NCBI RefSeq assembly: GCF_001182895.1
Contig: NZ_LFQR01000089.1
Coordinates: 1 to 35,784, forward strand
DNA from: Frateuria defendens
GTDB lineage: Bacteria > Pseudomonadota > Gammaproteobacteria > Xanthomonadales > Rhodanobacteraceae
Reading direction: 5' to 3'
DNA: 35,784 bases
Shown here one piece after another: positions 9,434 to 17,586 of this stretch. The notes beneath the pieces are model-generated. The model was not told the DNA's origin, did no database searches, and saw nothing but the letters and a program-made list of their open reading frames with translations. Made by a program: the position numbers and the translations under genes. Numbering within the stretch: position 1 is the stretch's first letter; each line of letters starts with the position of its first letter.

Positions 9434-9697
9434 ATGCCCAAGATCGAAATCTATTCCACCGCCGTGTGCCCCTACTGCGTGGCGGCCAAGAACCTGCTCA
9501 AGTCCAAGGGGCTGGGCTGGGACGAAGTGCGCGTGGACGCCGACCCGGCGCAGCGCGAGGCCATGCTCGAGCGCAGCGGCGGCCGCCGCACGGTGCCGCA
9601 GATCTTCATCAACGACCAGCACGTGGGCGGTTTCGACGACCTGGTCGCTGCCGACCGCAGCGGCAAGCTGGCCGAACTGCTGGGCCAGGCCGCATGA
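9434..9697 (+). CDS. grxC: Glutaredoxin 3
   Basis: Glutathione-dependent dithiol glutaredoxin of the cytoplasm. The 87-aa product has the redox centre CPYC (residues 12-15) and the cis-proline/glutathione-binding block TVPQIFIND followed by GGFDDL, characteristic of GrxC. ATG 9434 was chosen because a GGAG lies about 7 bases upstream and the protein then begins at the usual first strand (MPKIEIYS). The stop overlaps the next start (ATGA), so the AhpD-like gene behind it is almost certainly translated from the same mRNA. Confidence 0.96.
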   Translation: MPKIEIYSTAVCPYCVAAKNLLKSKGLGWDEVRVDADPAQREAMLERSGGRRTVPQIFINDQHVGGFDDLVAADRSGKLAELLGQAA

Positions 9698-10098
9698 GCA
9701 GCGGTGGTAAGGGCGGCGGGAAGGACCGCGTGGCCGAGTTCACCGCCTTTCGCCAGCGCATGAACGAGCGCATCCTGGCCGAGGACAACCAGGTGGTGCG
9801 CCGCTTCTTCGCGCTGGACACGCAGACCTACCGCGCCGGCGCGCTGGACGTGAAGACCAAGGAACTGCTCGGCCTGGTGGCCTCGCTGGTGCTGCGCTGC
9901 GACGACTGCATCAGCTACCACGTGGCGCAGTGCAAGGACGCCGGCGTGAGCCGCGAGGAGTTCTTCGAGACCTTCGGCGTGGGCCTGGTGGTGGGCGGCT
10001 CCATCGTGATCCCGCACCTGCGCCGCGCGGTGGATTTCCTCGACCAGCTCGAAGCCGGCGCCGACGGCGCCGCCGAGGCCTGCGCCGACCACGCCTGA
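9694..10098 (+). CDS. Carboxymuconolactone decarboxylase family (AhpD-like) protein
   Basis: A 134-aa protein of the CMD/AhpD fold. The catalytic-type core is visible as CDDCISYH, giving CxxCxxxH (C69, C72, H76), the thiol-redox motif of AhpD-like alkylhydroperoxidases, followed by the usual amphipathic helix (GVSREEFFETF). Its ATG overlaps the grxC stop by 4 bases; pairing with a glutaredoxin fits a role in thiol-based peroxide or disulfide chemistry, but the true substrate cannot be told from sequence. A strict gamma-carboxymuconolactone decarboxylase is unlikely because no aromatic-degradation genes are nearby. Confidence 0.9.
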   Translation: MSSGGKGGGKDRVAEFTAFRQRMNERILAEDNQVVRRFFALDTQTYRAGALDVKTKELLGLVASLVLRCDDCISYHVAQCKDAGVSREEFFETFGVGLVVGGSIVIPHLRRAVDFLDQLEAGADGAAEACADHA

Positions 10099-10105
10099 GC
10101 GCCCG

Positions 10106-10141
10106 CCTCGCATGCGAGTTTTTGCAACGCTGCATGCGAGG
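10106..10141 (+). terminator. Terminator after grxC-CMD
   Basis: A perfect 10-bp stem pairs 10106-10115 with 10132-10141 and is followed by ATTTTC. Inside it, the palindrome CTCGCATGCGAG at 10107-10118 is directly followed by TTTTT, giving an alternative shorter hairpin with its own U-tract. The two structures exclude each other. Confidence 0.6.
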
Positions 10142-10257
10142 ATTTTCACCGCGAGGGGCGGCACCTTGTCGCAGCCGTAGGCGATAATTGACGCGATACC
10201 GGGCCCGTCCTTCCCCATCGGGCCCGTCGACTCGTCATTCCGCAAGGAGCTTCCCCC

Positions 10258-11271
10258 ATGAGCAAGACCATTGCCGTGATCCCCGGCGACGGCATCGGCC
10301 CGGAGATCATGACCGCCACGCTGCGCGTGCTCGACGCGCTGGACTGCGGCCTCGCCTACGATTTCGTCGACGCCGGCATGGTGGCGCTGGAAAAGCACGG
10401 CGACCTGCTGCCCCAGGTCACGCTGGAGAAGATCGCCGAGCACCAGGTGGCGCTGAAGAGCCCGCTCACCACGCCGGTGGGCGGCGGCTTCACCTCGATC
10501 AACGTGACCCTGCGCCGGCATTTCGACCTCTACGCCAACGTGCGCCCGGCGATCAGCTTCCCCGGCACCAAGGCGCGCTACGAGAACATCGACATCATCA
10601 CGGTGCGCGAGAACACCGAGGGCGCCTACCTGTCCGAGGGGCAGACGCTGTCGGAGGATGGCGAGACGGCGCAGTCGATCATCCGCAACACCCGCAAGGG
10701 CAGCAGCCGCATCGTGCGCTACGCCTTCGAGCTGGCGGTGAAGAAGGGCCGCAAGAAGGTCACGGCCGTGCACAAGGCCAACATCATGAAGACCAGCTCC
10801 GGGCTGTTCCTCAACGTGGCCCGCGAGATCGCCAAGGAATACCCGCAGATCGAGTTCAACGAGATGATCGTTGACAACACCTGCATGCAGCTGGTGATGA
10901 ACCCCTACCAGTTCGACGTGATCGTCACCACCAACCTGTTCGGCGACATCCTCTCCGACTTGTGCGCCGGCCTGGTCGGCGGCCTGGGCCTGGCGCCCGG
11001 CGCCAACATCGGCGAGAAGGCGGCGATCTTCGAGGCGGTGCACGGCTCGGCGCCGGACATCGCGGGCAAGGGCATCGCCAACCCCTGCGCGCTGCTGCTG
11101 GCCGCGGCCGACATGCTCGACCACCTCGGCCTGGTGGAGCAGGGCACCCGTGTGCGCCAGGCGATCCGCGACACCATGGCGAACGACCGCGAGCACGTCA
11201 CCCCGGACGTGGGCGGCACCGGCAGCACGCAGAGCTTCGGCGAGGCGATCGCGCGGCGCGTGAAGGCCTGA
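10258..11271 (+). CDS. Isocitrate dehydrogenase, NAD-dependent type
   Basis: Oxidative decarboxylation of isocitrate to 2-oxoglutarate in the TCA cycle. The 337-aa protein has the beta-decarboxylating dehydrogenase fold: GDGIGPEI at the N-terminus, substrate-binding [13 protein letters not shown], the ENTEGAY block, [10 protein letters not shown], and the metal site in [10 protein letters not shown]. The cofactor loop [15 protein letters not shown] carries Asp where NADP enzymes have basic residues, favouring NAD. At about 335 aa it is the short type, unlike the E. coli NADP enzyme (416 aa). Homoisocitrate or isopropylmalate dehydrogenases are relatives, but no leucine genes are near. AAGGAG lies about 9 bases before the ATG. 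Confidence 0.9.
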   Translation: MSKTIAVIPGDGIGPEIMTATLRVLDALDCGLAYDFVDAGMVALEKHGDLLPQVTLEKIAEHQVALKSPLTTPVGGGFTSINVTLRRHFDLYANVRPAISFPGTKARYENIDIITVRENTEGAYLSEGQTLSEDGETAQSIIRNTRKGSSRIVRYAFELAVKKGRKKVTAVHKANIMKTSSGLFLNVAREIAKEYPQIEFNEMIVDNTCMQLVMNPYQFDVIVTTNLFGDILSDLCAGLVGGLGLAPGANIGEKAAIFEAVHGSAPDIAGKGIANPCALLLAAADMLDHLGLVEQGTRVRQAIRDTMANDREHVTPDVGGTGSTQSFGEAIARRVKA

Positions 11272-11290
11272 GCCGGCCCGCGCAGCACCC

Positions 11291-11320
11291 GGAAGGCCGC
11301 GGCATCGACCGCGGCCTTCC
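11291..11320 (+). terminator. Rho-independent terminator of idh
   Basis: A perfect 12-bp stem (11291-11302 with 11309-11320) with the 6-base loop CATCGA starts 19 bases after the isocitrate dehydrogenase stop and is followed by GCTTTC, a modest U-tract. Confidence 0.75.
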
Positions 11321-11421
11321 GCTTTCTGGATCGGCACCGGCTGGCTAGGATGGGCGGCGCCGCGTCCGGCAACCGGCGGCCAGGGTATTCCGCTTCGCCA
11401 TCGACACCGGCCCTTTCGAGC

Positions 11422-12543
11422 ATGCGCCTGACGTTCTGGACCTTCGTCTACTTCGCCGCCGCCGTGCAGGCCGCCCTGCTGGCCCTGGCGCTGTGGCGGC
11501 GGCCGGCGAACCGCGAGGCCAACCGGCTGCTGGCCGTGTGGGTCGCCCTGGTGGGCGTCGACCTGGCGGTGAAGGCGCTGTACTGGCACCTGCTGTCGCC
11601 GGAGTGGTTCCGCGCCTACCGCTTCGTGGCGCTGTTCCCGTTCCTCTACGGCAGCCTGTTCTACCTGTACGTGCGCGCGCTCACCCAGGAGCGCGGCTTC
11701 CGGACGCGCGACGTGGTGCACCTGGCCGGCTTCGTCGTGATGCTGGGGCTCAACGGCCACGTCTTCGTGATGGACGATGCGTCGTTGCAGGCGCTGTCGG
11801 CGCGCTGGATCGCCGGCGAGCGGGCGGTCGGGGCCTGGTTCGACGTGCCGCTGTTCCTCTACAGCGTGTCCTACGTGGTCGCCGCCCTGGCGCTGGTGCA
11901 TGGCTACCGGCGCCGGCTGCGCGCGCGACGCTCCGATGCCGACCGCCTGTCGCTGCGCTGGATCGACGCCATGGCCGGCTTCCAGGTCGCGATCTGGGGC
12001 CTGGCCATCGTGCAGGCGTTGGTCTACCTGCCGGTGTTCAACTACGGCCTGCTGTTCGGCCTGGTGGCGGCCTGGGTGTGCATGGTGGGCTGGTTCAGCC
12101 TCGGCCAGCCGCCGGTGCCGGCCGAGCCGGCGCCGTCCGCGGCGCCGGCGGAAGAGGCGGTGCCGGTGGCGGACGAATCCCGCTACGCGGCGGTCGAGGC
12201 CCGCCTCGCGCAGCTGATGGGCGGCGAGGCGCCGCTGTACCTGGAGCCGGCGCTGACCATCGGCCAGGTCGCCAGGCGCAGCGGCTATCCGGAATACCTG
12301 GTGTCGGCGGTGATCAACCGCCGCCTGGGCGGCAGTTTCTGGGACTACGTCAACCGCCTGCGCGTGGAGGCGGTGCGCGGGCGGCTGGCCGACCCCGGCG
12401 AGGCGCGCACCATCCTGGACCTCGCCTACGCCTGCGGCTTCACCTCCAAGTCCACCTTCAACGCGGCCTTCAAGCGGCAGGTGGGCGAGACGCCCAGCGA
12501 CTATCGCCGGCGCCACGCGCGGGCCGCCGCGCCGGCGGCCTGA
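11422..12543 (+). CDS. Membrane-anchored AraC-family transcriptional regulator
   Basis: A 373-aa protein whose first about 215 residues form roughly six or seven hydrophobic membrane segments (beginning [18 protein letters not shown]) and whose C-terminal about 100 residues are an AraC-type double helix-turn-helix ([23 protein letters not shown], then [21 protein letters not shown]). An Ala/Pro/Glu-rich linker joins the halves. Family knowledge: such membrane AraC proteins exist widely but few have known signals. ATG 11422 starts directly at the first membrane helix; an ATG at 11350 would add 24 unlikely residues. It converges with the serine hydrolase gene, leaving 6 bases between the stops. 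Confidence 0.85.
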   Translation: MRLTFWTFVYFAAAVQAALLALALWRRPANREANRLLAVWVALVGVDLAVKALYWHLLSPEWFRAYRFVALFPFLYGSLFYLYVRALTQERGFRTRDVVHLAGFVVMLGLNGHVFVMDDASLQALSARWIAGERAVGAWFDVPLFLYSVSYVVAALALVHGYRRRLRARRSDADRLSLRWIDAMAGFQVAIWGLAIVQALVYLPVFNYGLLFGLVAAWVCMVGWFSLGQPPVPAEPAPSAAPAEEAVPVADESRYAAVEARLAQLMGGEAPLYLEPALTIGQVARRSGYPEYLVSAVINRRLGGSFWDYVNRLRVEAVRGRLADPGEARTILDLAYACGFTSKSTFNAAFKRQVGETPSDYRRRHARAAAPAA

Positions 12544-12544
12544 T

Positions 12545-12575
12545 CCGCCCTACGCCGGCCGCCGGTGCAGGGCGG
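12545..12575. terminator. Possible bidirectional terminator between convergent genes
   Basis: CCGCCCT at 12545-12551 pairs with AGGGCGG at 12569-12575, enclosing a further GC-rich dyad. It spans the junction of the AraC-type gene and the convergent serine hydrolase and overlaps the end of the latter. No U-tract on either side. Confidence 0.35.
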
Positions 12576-13944
12576 CGATGATTCCCGCCACCACCGCGCC
12601 GATGCCGGTGCCGCCCTCCAGGCTGATGCCCAGGCGCACCACCACCAGCCGCGCCGACGGCACGATCACGATGTACTGGCCGAAGGCGCCGCGGGCGTAG
12701 AACATGTCCCGCGGCAACTCCGGCATGCCCCAGGGGGCGTCCCAGACCGGCACGCGGCCCTGGTTCACCAGGTTGGTCCAGAAGCCGGCGCCGTAGCCGG
12801 TGTCCAGCGTCTGCGAGCGGGCGTAGGCCGCCCAGCCCTCGGGCAGGATGCGCCGGCCGTCCGCCACGCCGTCGTCGAGGTAGAGCTGGCCGAAGCGGGC
12901 GAAGTCGCGCGCGGAGGCGTACATGAAGCCCGAGCCCAGCAGGGTGCCGGCGGCGTCGGTCTCGATCACCGCGCTGCGCATGCCCAGCGGGGCGAACAGT
13001 TCGCGGCGCGCGAAGCGCTCGGCGCCGGCGGCGGTGCCGCCGGTCGCGTCGCCGATCATCCGCGACAGCAGGGCGTAGCCGAGGTTGCTGTAGCCCCAGG
13101 CGCTGCCGGGCGCGTGGGCCAGCGGCATCCGCGCCGCGTAGGCCGCGGTGTCGGCTTCGCGGAACCACATGTGGGTGGACGGGTTGGCCGGGCCGTCGGT
13201 CTCGTCGAACGGCAGCCCGCTGTCCATGCGCAGCAGCTGGTCGACGGTGACGGCGTGGTGCGGGTCCGCTGGCGAGCGCCAGGCTGCGACTGGCGAAGGC
13301 TGCTCCGGCCGCAGCCGGCCCTGGCGCACCAGCACGCCGATCAGCGCCTGGGTCACCGACTTGGTGAGCGAGTGGCCCCAGATCGGCGTGTCCGGCCCGT
13401 AGCCGGGCGCATAGCGCTCGGCGACCAGCCTGCCTTCGTGCAACACCACCACGGCCTTGGTCAGGCGCGGGTGCACGGGGTCGGGTTCGGCGAAGGCCTG
13501 GTCGAGCGCGCGGCGCAGCGCGGGGTCGGCGGGCTCGACCACGGCGGGGCCGAAGGCGTCGGCGATGGCGGCGTCCGCCAGGCCGGCAGCCTCGGGCACC
13601 GGGCCGTCGCCGTGCATCACCAGGCAGCCCAGGCCGTCGCGGTACACCGCCCGCGCGGGGAACAGGCCCAGCACGCTGCTGCGCACTTCGCGGCGCGGCC
13701 GGTCCACGGTGTAGCGCAGGGCCCCGCCGATGCCGTCCATCAGCGGCCGCTGCTCCTCGGCGTAGACCCGGCCGGGGTCGACCTTCGAGACGAAGGCCGC
13801 CGCGCACAGCGAGCGGCTCACCGAGGCGGTGGCGAGATGCAGCGCCTCCCGGTTCAGCCAGACGACGGCGGCCGCGGCGGCGGCCACCGATACGAGCAGC
13901 GTGGCGACCGGCCTGCGCCAGCCCAGGGATGACAGACGGACCAT
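12550..13944 (-). CDS. Serine hydrolase, class C beta-lactamase-like
   Basis: A 464-aa member of the beta-lactamase/penicillin-binding-protein superfamily (Pfam Beta-lactamase type). The nucleophile motif SxxK is seen as SLTK (192-195) and the second motif YxN as YSN (285-287). An N-terminal hydrophobic segment (about 11-30) probably anchors it in the inner membrane or exports it. About 120 residues precede the usual hydrolase domain. Relatives include 6-aminohexanoate-dimer hydrolases and esterases; real beta-lactamase activity is not implied. It converges with the AraC-type regulator; no operon partner is visible. Substrate unknown. Confidence 0.88.
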   Translation of the reverse strand: MVRLSSLGWRRPVATLLVSVAAAAAAVVWLNREALHLATASVSRSLCAAAFVSKVDPGRVYAEEQRPLMDGIGGALRYTVDRPRREVRSSVLGLFPARAVYRDGLGCLVMHGDGPVPEAAGLADAAIADAFGPAVVEPADPALRRALDQAFAEPDPVHPRLTKAVVVLHEGRLVAERYAPGYGPDTPIWGHSLTKSVTQALIGVLVRQGRLRPEQPSPVAAWRSPADPHHAVTVDQLLRMDSGLPFDETDGPANPSTHMWFREADTAAYAARMPLAHAPGSAWGYSNLGYALLSRMIGDATGGTAAGAERFARRELFAPLGMRSAVIETDAAGTLLGSGFMYASARDFARFGQLYLDDGVADGRRILPEGWAAYARSQTLDTGYGAGFWTNLVNQGRVPVWDAPWGMPELPRDMFYARGAFGQYIVIVPSARLVVVRLGISLEGGTGIGAVVAGIIAALHRRPA

Positions 13945-14057
13945 GATCCTTTCCCGTTGCGTGGATGAGGCGGGCAGGATCGGGCGTGCCGAGGGTGCGG
14001 GGCGTCCGATCCGGCGGAATCGTACGTTCGTACCCGGGGTTCGGACGGTGGGCGGAG

Positions 14058-14093
14058 CGACGAAGCCGCGGCCTGGCGGCCGCGGCTTCGTCG
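14058..14093. terminator. Strong hairpin downstream of lpxO
   Basis: A perfect 16-bp stem (14058-14073 with 14078-14093) and a 4-base loop TGGC lies between lpxO and the serine hydrolase start, 14 bases past the lpxO stop. The run TTT follows on the plus strand only, so for lpxO it is a stable stem without U-tract; it may also protect mRNA 3' ends. Confidence 0.6.
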
Positions 14094-14107
14094 TTTCCGG
14101 GGCCTGC

Positions 14108-15055
14108 TCAGCGCACCAGCGGCCAGGGCGCCAGGAAGATCAGCCAGATCAGCAGCGCGATGCCGAGGTACTTGAGCGCGCGGAACAGCTTCGGATGCTT
14201 CTTCTTGAAGGCACGGTTGCGCTCGCGGTTGCGCTGGTTGAGCGCGAACAGGCGGTTGACCAGGCCGGTCTTGCCGGCCTCGGCGTCGGTATTGGGCGAG
14301 GTGGTGATCTTGCCCATGAAGGCGCCCACGCGGTGGTTGATCGCGCCCATCAGCCGCGTGCGCAGCGGGCGCTCCACGTCGGCGAACAGGATCACCCGGG
14401 TCTGGTCGGTCTTGTTCTCCACCCAGTGCACGTAGGTCTCGTCGAATACCACGTCCTTGCCGTCGCCCCAGGCGTGCTCCTCGCCGTCGACGAAGATGCG
14501 GCAGTCGCGCGAATTGGGCGTGATCAGGCCCAGGTGATAGCGCAGCGAGCCCGCGAACGGATCGCGGTGCGGGTTGAGCTTGCTGTGCGGCGCCAGCGTG
14601 GCGAACATCGCCGCCTTGATGCCGGGGATGGCGTTGAGCAGTGCCACCGTCTTCGGGCACAGCGCCATCGCCGAGGGCATCGGCTCGCCGTACCACTTGA
14701 GGTAGAAGCGCTTCCAGCCCTGCTTGAAGAAGCTGTTGAAGCTGGCGTCGCCGTGCTTCTCCGCCGCGCGGATGTAGCCCTCGTCGAAGAGGTGCAGCGC
14801 TTCTTCGCGGATGGTTTGCCAGTTCTGCTGCAGGCGGTCCAGCTGCGGGAAGCCGCGGCGGTCCAGGATCGGCCGCGCCGGCACCGCGGAGAAGGCGTAC
14901 ATCAGCAGGTTGTAGGGCGCGAACAGCGCCGAGTGGTCCACCAGCTGGCGGTCGAAGCGCAGCCGCGCCCGCCCGCGCAGGTGCACCAGCAGCACGCACA
15001 GCGCGAAGGCCAGCAGCAGGTAAAGGACGATCAGGCGGGGGGTGAGGAAATCCAT
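14108..15055 (-). CDS. lpxO: Lipid A 2-hydroxylase LpxO
   Basis: Fe(II)/2-oxoglutarate-dependent dioxygenase that 2-hydroxylates a secondary acyl chain of lipid A, at the inner membrane. The 315-aa product starts with a membrane helix (about 8-25) and ends with another (about 292-310). The aspartyl/asparaginyl beta-hydroxylase domain shows the iron ligands HRD (His163, Asp165) and His210 in FDETYVHW, and Arg220 for 2-oxoglutarate. The N-terminal block RQLVDHSALFAPYNLLMY and the stretch FNSFFKQGWKRFYLKWY closely match remembered enterobacterial LpxO. It may act on the lipid A whose synthesis needs LpxH from this window. Confidence 0.87.
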   Translation of the reverse strand: MDFLTPRLIVLYLLLAFALCVLLVHLRGRARLRFDRQLVDHSALFAPYNLLMYAFSAVPARPILDRRGFPQLDRLQQNWQTIREEALHLFDEGYIRAAEKHGDASFNSFFKQGWKRFYLKWYGEPMPSAMALCPKTVALLNAIPGIKAAMFATLAPHSKLNPHRDPFAGSLRYHLGLITPNSRDCRIFVDGEEHAWGDGKDVVFDETYVHWVENKTDQTRVILFADVERPLRTRLMGAINHRVGAFMGKITTSPNTDAEAGKTGLVNRLFALNQRNRERNRAFKKKHPKLFRALKYLGIALLIWLIFLAPWPLVR

Positions 15056-15416
15056 AAGGCTCTACATGGGCGCATGCGCGCCGTCGCAACCGGCTAAGAA
15101 TGAGGCCGACGCCGCGTGAATCAACCGGCGGCCCGGCGGGTGCCAAGCATAGCGCCAACGCCGGCGGCACGATTGAGCGAGGTCAACGGCGGGGCGGTGC
15201 CGGCGGGCATCGCCATGTACCGCTCGGGAGGGGGGGGCGAGTGCCGGACGAGTCCGGCGGCGATGACCGCGCCTGCGCGGTGGCGGGGAGCTACGCCCGC
15301 TGGGGTGGAGCCTTCCGGATGCGCGCGCCCGGCCCGGCGTGGCCGGTCCCGCGAGGTCGTGGTCCGACGGGGCGGCAGGCGGTGACGGAGGCCCGTCCGC
15401 CGCCCGCCGTCGCGGC
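15056..15416. other. Intergenic region lpxO-phoH2 (361 bases)
   Basis: No convincing gene. It holds two adjacent small stem-loops (GCCGGAC 15243-15249 with GTCCGGC 15252-15258; ACCGCGC 15266-15272 with GCGCGGT 15275-15281) and a run of eight G at 15230-15237. The lpxO promoter should lie in the part below about 15160; a TTGATT and a TTCTTA hexamer 18 bases apart on the minus strand are the best, weak, candidate. Confidence 0.4.
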
Positions 15417-16799
15417 TTACAGGGCCTCGGAGGCGAAGTCCGCCAGCCGCGAGCGCTCGCCGCGGCGCAGGGTGATGTGCGCCGAATGCGCCCAGCCCTT
15501 GAAGCGGTCCACCGCGTAGGTGAGGCCGGAGGTGGTCTCGGTGAGGTAGGGCGTGTCGATCTGCTCCACGTTGCCCAGGCACACGATCTTGGTGCCGGGG
15601 CCGGCGCGGGTGATCAGCGTCTTCATCTGCTTCGGGGTGAGGTTCTGCGCCTCGTCGATGATCAGGTAGCGCGAGAGGAAGGTGCGCCCGCGCATGAAGT
15701 TGAGCGAGCGGATCTTGATCCGCGAGGCGAGCAGGTCGTTGGTGGCCTGGCGGCCCCACGAGCCGCCTTCCTCCGGGTTGGCGAGCACTTCGAGGTTGTC
15801 GGTGAGCGCGCCCATCCACGGCGTCATCTTCTCTTCCTCCGTGCCGGGCAGGAAGCCGATGTCCTCGCCGACGGAGACGGTGGCGCGGGTCATGATGATC
15901 TCGCGGTAGCGCTGCTGGTCCATCACCTGCGCCAGGCCCGCGGCGAGCGCCAGCAGGGTCTTGCCGGTGCCGGCGGTGCCGAGCAGGGTGACGAAGTCCA
16001 CGTCCGGGTCCATCAGTACGTTGAGCGCGAAGTTCTGCTCGCGGTTGCGCGCGGAGATGCCCCACACGCTGTGGTTGGCGTGGCTGTGGTCGTCCAGCAA
16101 CACCAGCGTGGCGTGCCCCTCCACGTCCATGCGCAGCACGCGCAGTTCCACGCTGTTGTCGCCGGGCAGGTACAGGCACTGCTGCGGGTGCCAGTCCTCG
16201 CCCTCGCGCAGCGCCAGCTTGTAATAGGTGCGGCCGCGCTCGCTCCAGGACTGCACCTCCGGGTGCCGGCTCCAGAAATCCTCCGCCAGCTCGGTGGCGC
16301 CGGTGTAGAGCAGGGCGAAGTCGTCCAGCGCGCGGTCGTTCTCGTAGTCCTCCGCGTGGATGCCGTAGATCGACGCCTTGATGCGCAGGTTGATGTCCTT
16401 GGTGACCAGCACCACCGCGCGCCCGGGGTGCTCGTCGCGCAGCTCGATCACCGCCGAGAGGATCTGGTTGTCCGCCTTGCCGTGCCCGTTGGTGGCGCGC
16501 TGCTGGAAGTACAGGTGGCCGACCTCGCCGCCGCGCTTGAGGCTGATGCCCTGGGGGTTGATCAGCTCCAGCCCGTTGCTGATGCCGTGGCCGTTGCCGC
16601 GCTCGATCAGCTCGTTGAGAAAGCGGCTGACCTGGCGGCCGTTGCGCGAGACTTCCGAGCCGCCTTTCTTCTTCTCGTCCAGTTCCTCCAGCACCGTCAT
16701 CGGGATGAACACGTCGTGCTCCTCGAAACGGAACAGCGCGGTCGGGTCGTGCAGCAGCACGTTGGTGTCGAGGGCGTAGATGCGCTTGCTTCCGGTCAT
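15417..16799 (-). CDS. phoH2: PhoH2: PIN domain fused to PhoH ATPase
   Basis: A 460-aa protein with an N-terminal PIN ribonuclease-like domain (about 7-150; acidic residues Asp11, Glu38/Glu39, Asp110 and Asp135) and a C-terminal PhoH NTPase with Walker A GTAGTGKT (274-281), the TRATVSVGEDIGFLPG block and Walker B-like YLIIDEAQN. This architecture is PhoH2 (YlaK type), for which RNA helicase/ribonuclease activity has been described in mycobacteria. The name derives from E. coli PhoH, but phosphate control is not shown here and no Pho box was seen. It lies 118 bases after bcp, separated by two hairpins. Confidence 0.92.
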   Translation of the reverse strand: MTGSKRIYALDTNVLLHDPTALFRFEEHDVFIPMTVLEELDEKKKGGSEVSRNGRQVSRFLNELIERGNGHGISNGLELINPQGISLKRGGEVGHLYFQQRATNGHGKADNQILSAVIELRDEHPGRAVVLVTKDINLRIKASIYGIHAEDYENDRALDDFALLYTGATELAEDFWSRHPEVQSWSERGRTYYKLALREGEDWHPQQCLYLPGDNSVELRVLRMDVEGHATLVLLDDHSHANHSVWGISARNREQNFALNVLMDPDVDFVTLLGTAGTGKTLLALAAGLAQVMDQQRYREIIMTRATVSVGEDIGFLPGTEEEKMTPWMGALTDNLEVLANPEEGGSWGRQATNDLLASRIKIRSLNFMRGRTFLSRYLIIDEAQNLTPKQMKTLITRAGPGTKIVCLGNVEQIDTPYLTETTSGLTYAVDRFKGWAHSAHITLRRGERSRLADFASEAL

Positions 16800-16831
16800 G
16801 CGGAGAAAACCTCGCCGGTTGAGAGGAGGGG

Positions 16832-16895
16832 GCGCGGAACGGCCGGTTCCGCGCAGGAGCCGTCACCGCCCGCGCGGCGCGCGGGCGAGGCGGTG
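16832..16895 (-). terminator. Two hairpins between bcp and phoH2
   Basis: Read on the minus strand after the bcp stop: first a long interrupted stem (16864-16868 with 16891-16895, continued by 16869-16875 with 16879-16885), then a perfect 9-bp stem (16832-16840 with 16846-16854, loop GGCCG). No U-tract follows either, so attenuation or mRNA stabilisation is as likely as termination. Confidence 0.4.
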
Positions 16896-16917
16896 GAACG
16901 GGCGAAGGATGCGCGCT

Positions 16918-17379
16918 TCACTGTGCGGGGATGGCATCCAGCACGGCCTGGACGTGGCCAGGCACCTTCACGTTGAGCCAGGCTTGCGCCAGCTTGCCTT
17001 GCCGGTCGATCAGGAAGGTGCTGCGAACCACGCCCAGGTAGCGCTTGCCGTAGAGCACCTTCTCGTGGATCACGTCGAAGGCCTTGCACCAGGTTTCGTC
17101 GGTGTCGGCGATCAGCGGGAACGGCAGCTGCTGCTTGCCGGCGAAGTTGGTGTGGGACCTGGCCGAGTCGCGCGAGACGCCGATCACTTCGGCGCCGCGC
17201 TCGCGGAATTGCGGGTAGAGATCGCGGAAGCCCTGGGCTTCGGTGGTGCAGCCGGGGGTGGAGTCCTTCGGGTAGAAATACACCACGACCCATTGCCCCT
17301 TGAGGCTGTCGAGGGCGAGCGTGCTGCCGTCGCCGGTGGTGCCGCTGAGCTTGGGGACTTTCTTGCCGAGTTCGGGCAT
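16918..17379 (-). CDS. bcp: Peroxiredoxin, Bcp/PrxQ subfamily
   Basis: Thiol peroxidase reducing hydroperoxides in the cytoplasm. The 153-aa product has the peroxidatic Cys44 in DSTPGCTTEA, the family hallmark. The usual resolving cysteine five residues on (E. coli Cys50) is Gln49 here, and the alternative resolving cysteine on helix 3 (after the SH..F motif) is Ala80. Only Cys98 remains besides Cys44. It may therefore work as a 1-Cys enzyme or use Cys98. ATG 17379 has GGAG 6-7 bases upstream (CCGGAGAAGCC) and gives normal length; an in-frame upstream extension is open to 17562 but is Arg-rich and lacks a good start. Confidence 0.93.
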   Translation of the reverse strand: MPELGKKVPKLSGTTGDGSTLALDSLKGQWVVVYFYPKDSTPGCTTEAQGFRDLYPQFRERGAEVIGVSRDSARSHTNFAGKQQLPFPLIADTDETWCKAFDVIHEKVLYGKRYLGVVRSTFLIDRQGKLAQAWLNVKVPGHVQAVLDAIPAQ

Positions 17380-17411
17380 GGCTTCTCCGGAAGCGCGGGG
17401 CGCTTCGCTGT

Positions 17412-17492
17412 TCAGATGGACGGAGCGGGCACGCGGGCGTCGCCGCGGACGGAAGAGACGGAAGAGCTGGTTGGAATATCCGCCGCCGGCAT
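17412..17492 (-). CDS. Possible 26-aa small ORF upstream of bcp
   Basis: An ATG at 17492 is preceded by a perfect AGGAGG with a 6-base spacer, the best ribosome-binding site in the window, and opens a frame of 26 codons ending in TGA 32 bases before bcp. The peptide starts MPAADIPTSSS and is Ser/Pro/Ala-rich, with no membrane segment. It is not in frame with bcp. It could be a leader peptide that couples to bcp, or a small protein; the only evidence is the ribosome-binding site and position. No family is recognised. Confidence 0.3.
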   Translation of the reverse strand: MPAADIPTSSSVSSVRGDARVPAPSI

Positions 17493-17586
17493 GGCGCGCC
17501 TCCTGTGTGCCCGGGGCAGAGGCTAGCGCGCCGATCGCGTCGGCGAACAGTCTTGTCAGCATGCCGCCGTCGCGCGATGCTCGAGG

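Noticed and set aside
9472-12516. A 1014-codon open frame on the minus strand across grxC, CMD, idh and the AraC-type gene
   Set aside because: High GC content suppresses stop codons; the translation is low-complexity (His, Arg, Gln, Gly-rich) and covers four convincing plus-strand genes.
12550-13944. Acquired beta-lactamase resistance gene
   Set aside because: Only the general SxxK/YxN fold is shown; base composition matches the neighbours and no mobile element is near.
15100-15416. Small genes in the lpxO-phoH2 gap
   Set aside because: Open frames here have no ribosome-binding sites and read as low-complexity Ala/Arg/Pro sequence.
17380-17562. Extended Bcp starting at 17562 (61 extra residues)
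   Set aside because: The extension is Arg-rich, unlike any Bcp N-terminus, and ATG 17379 has a good ribosome-binding site.
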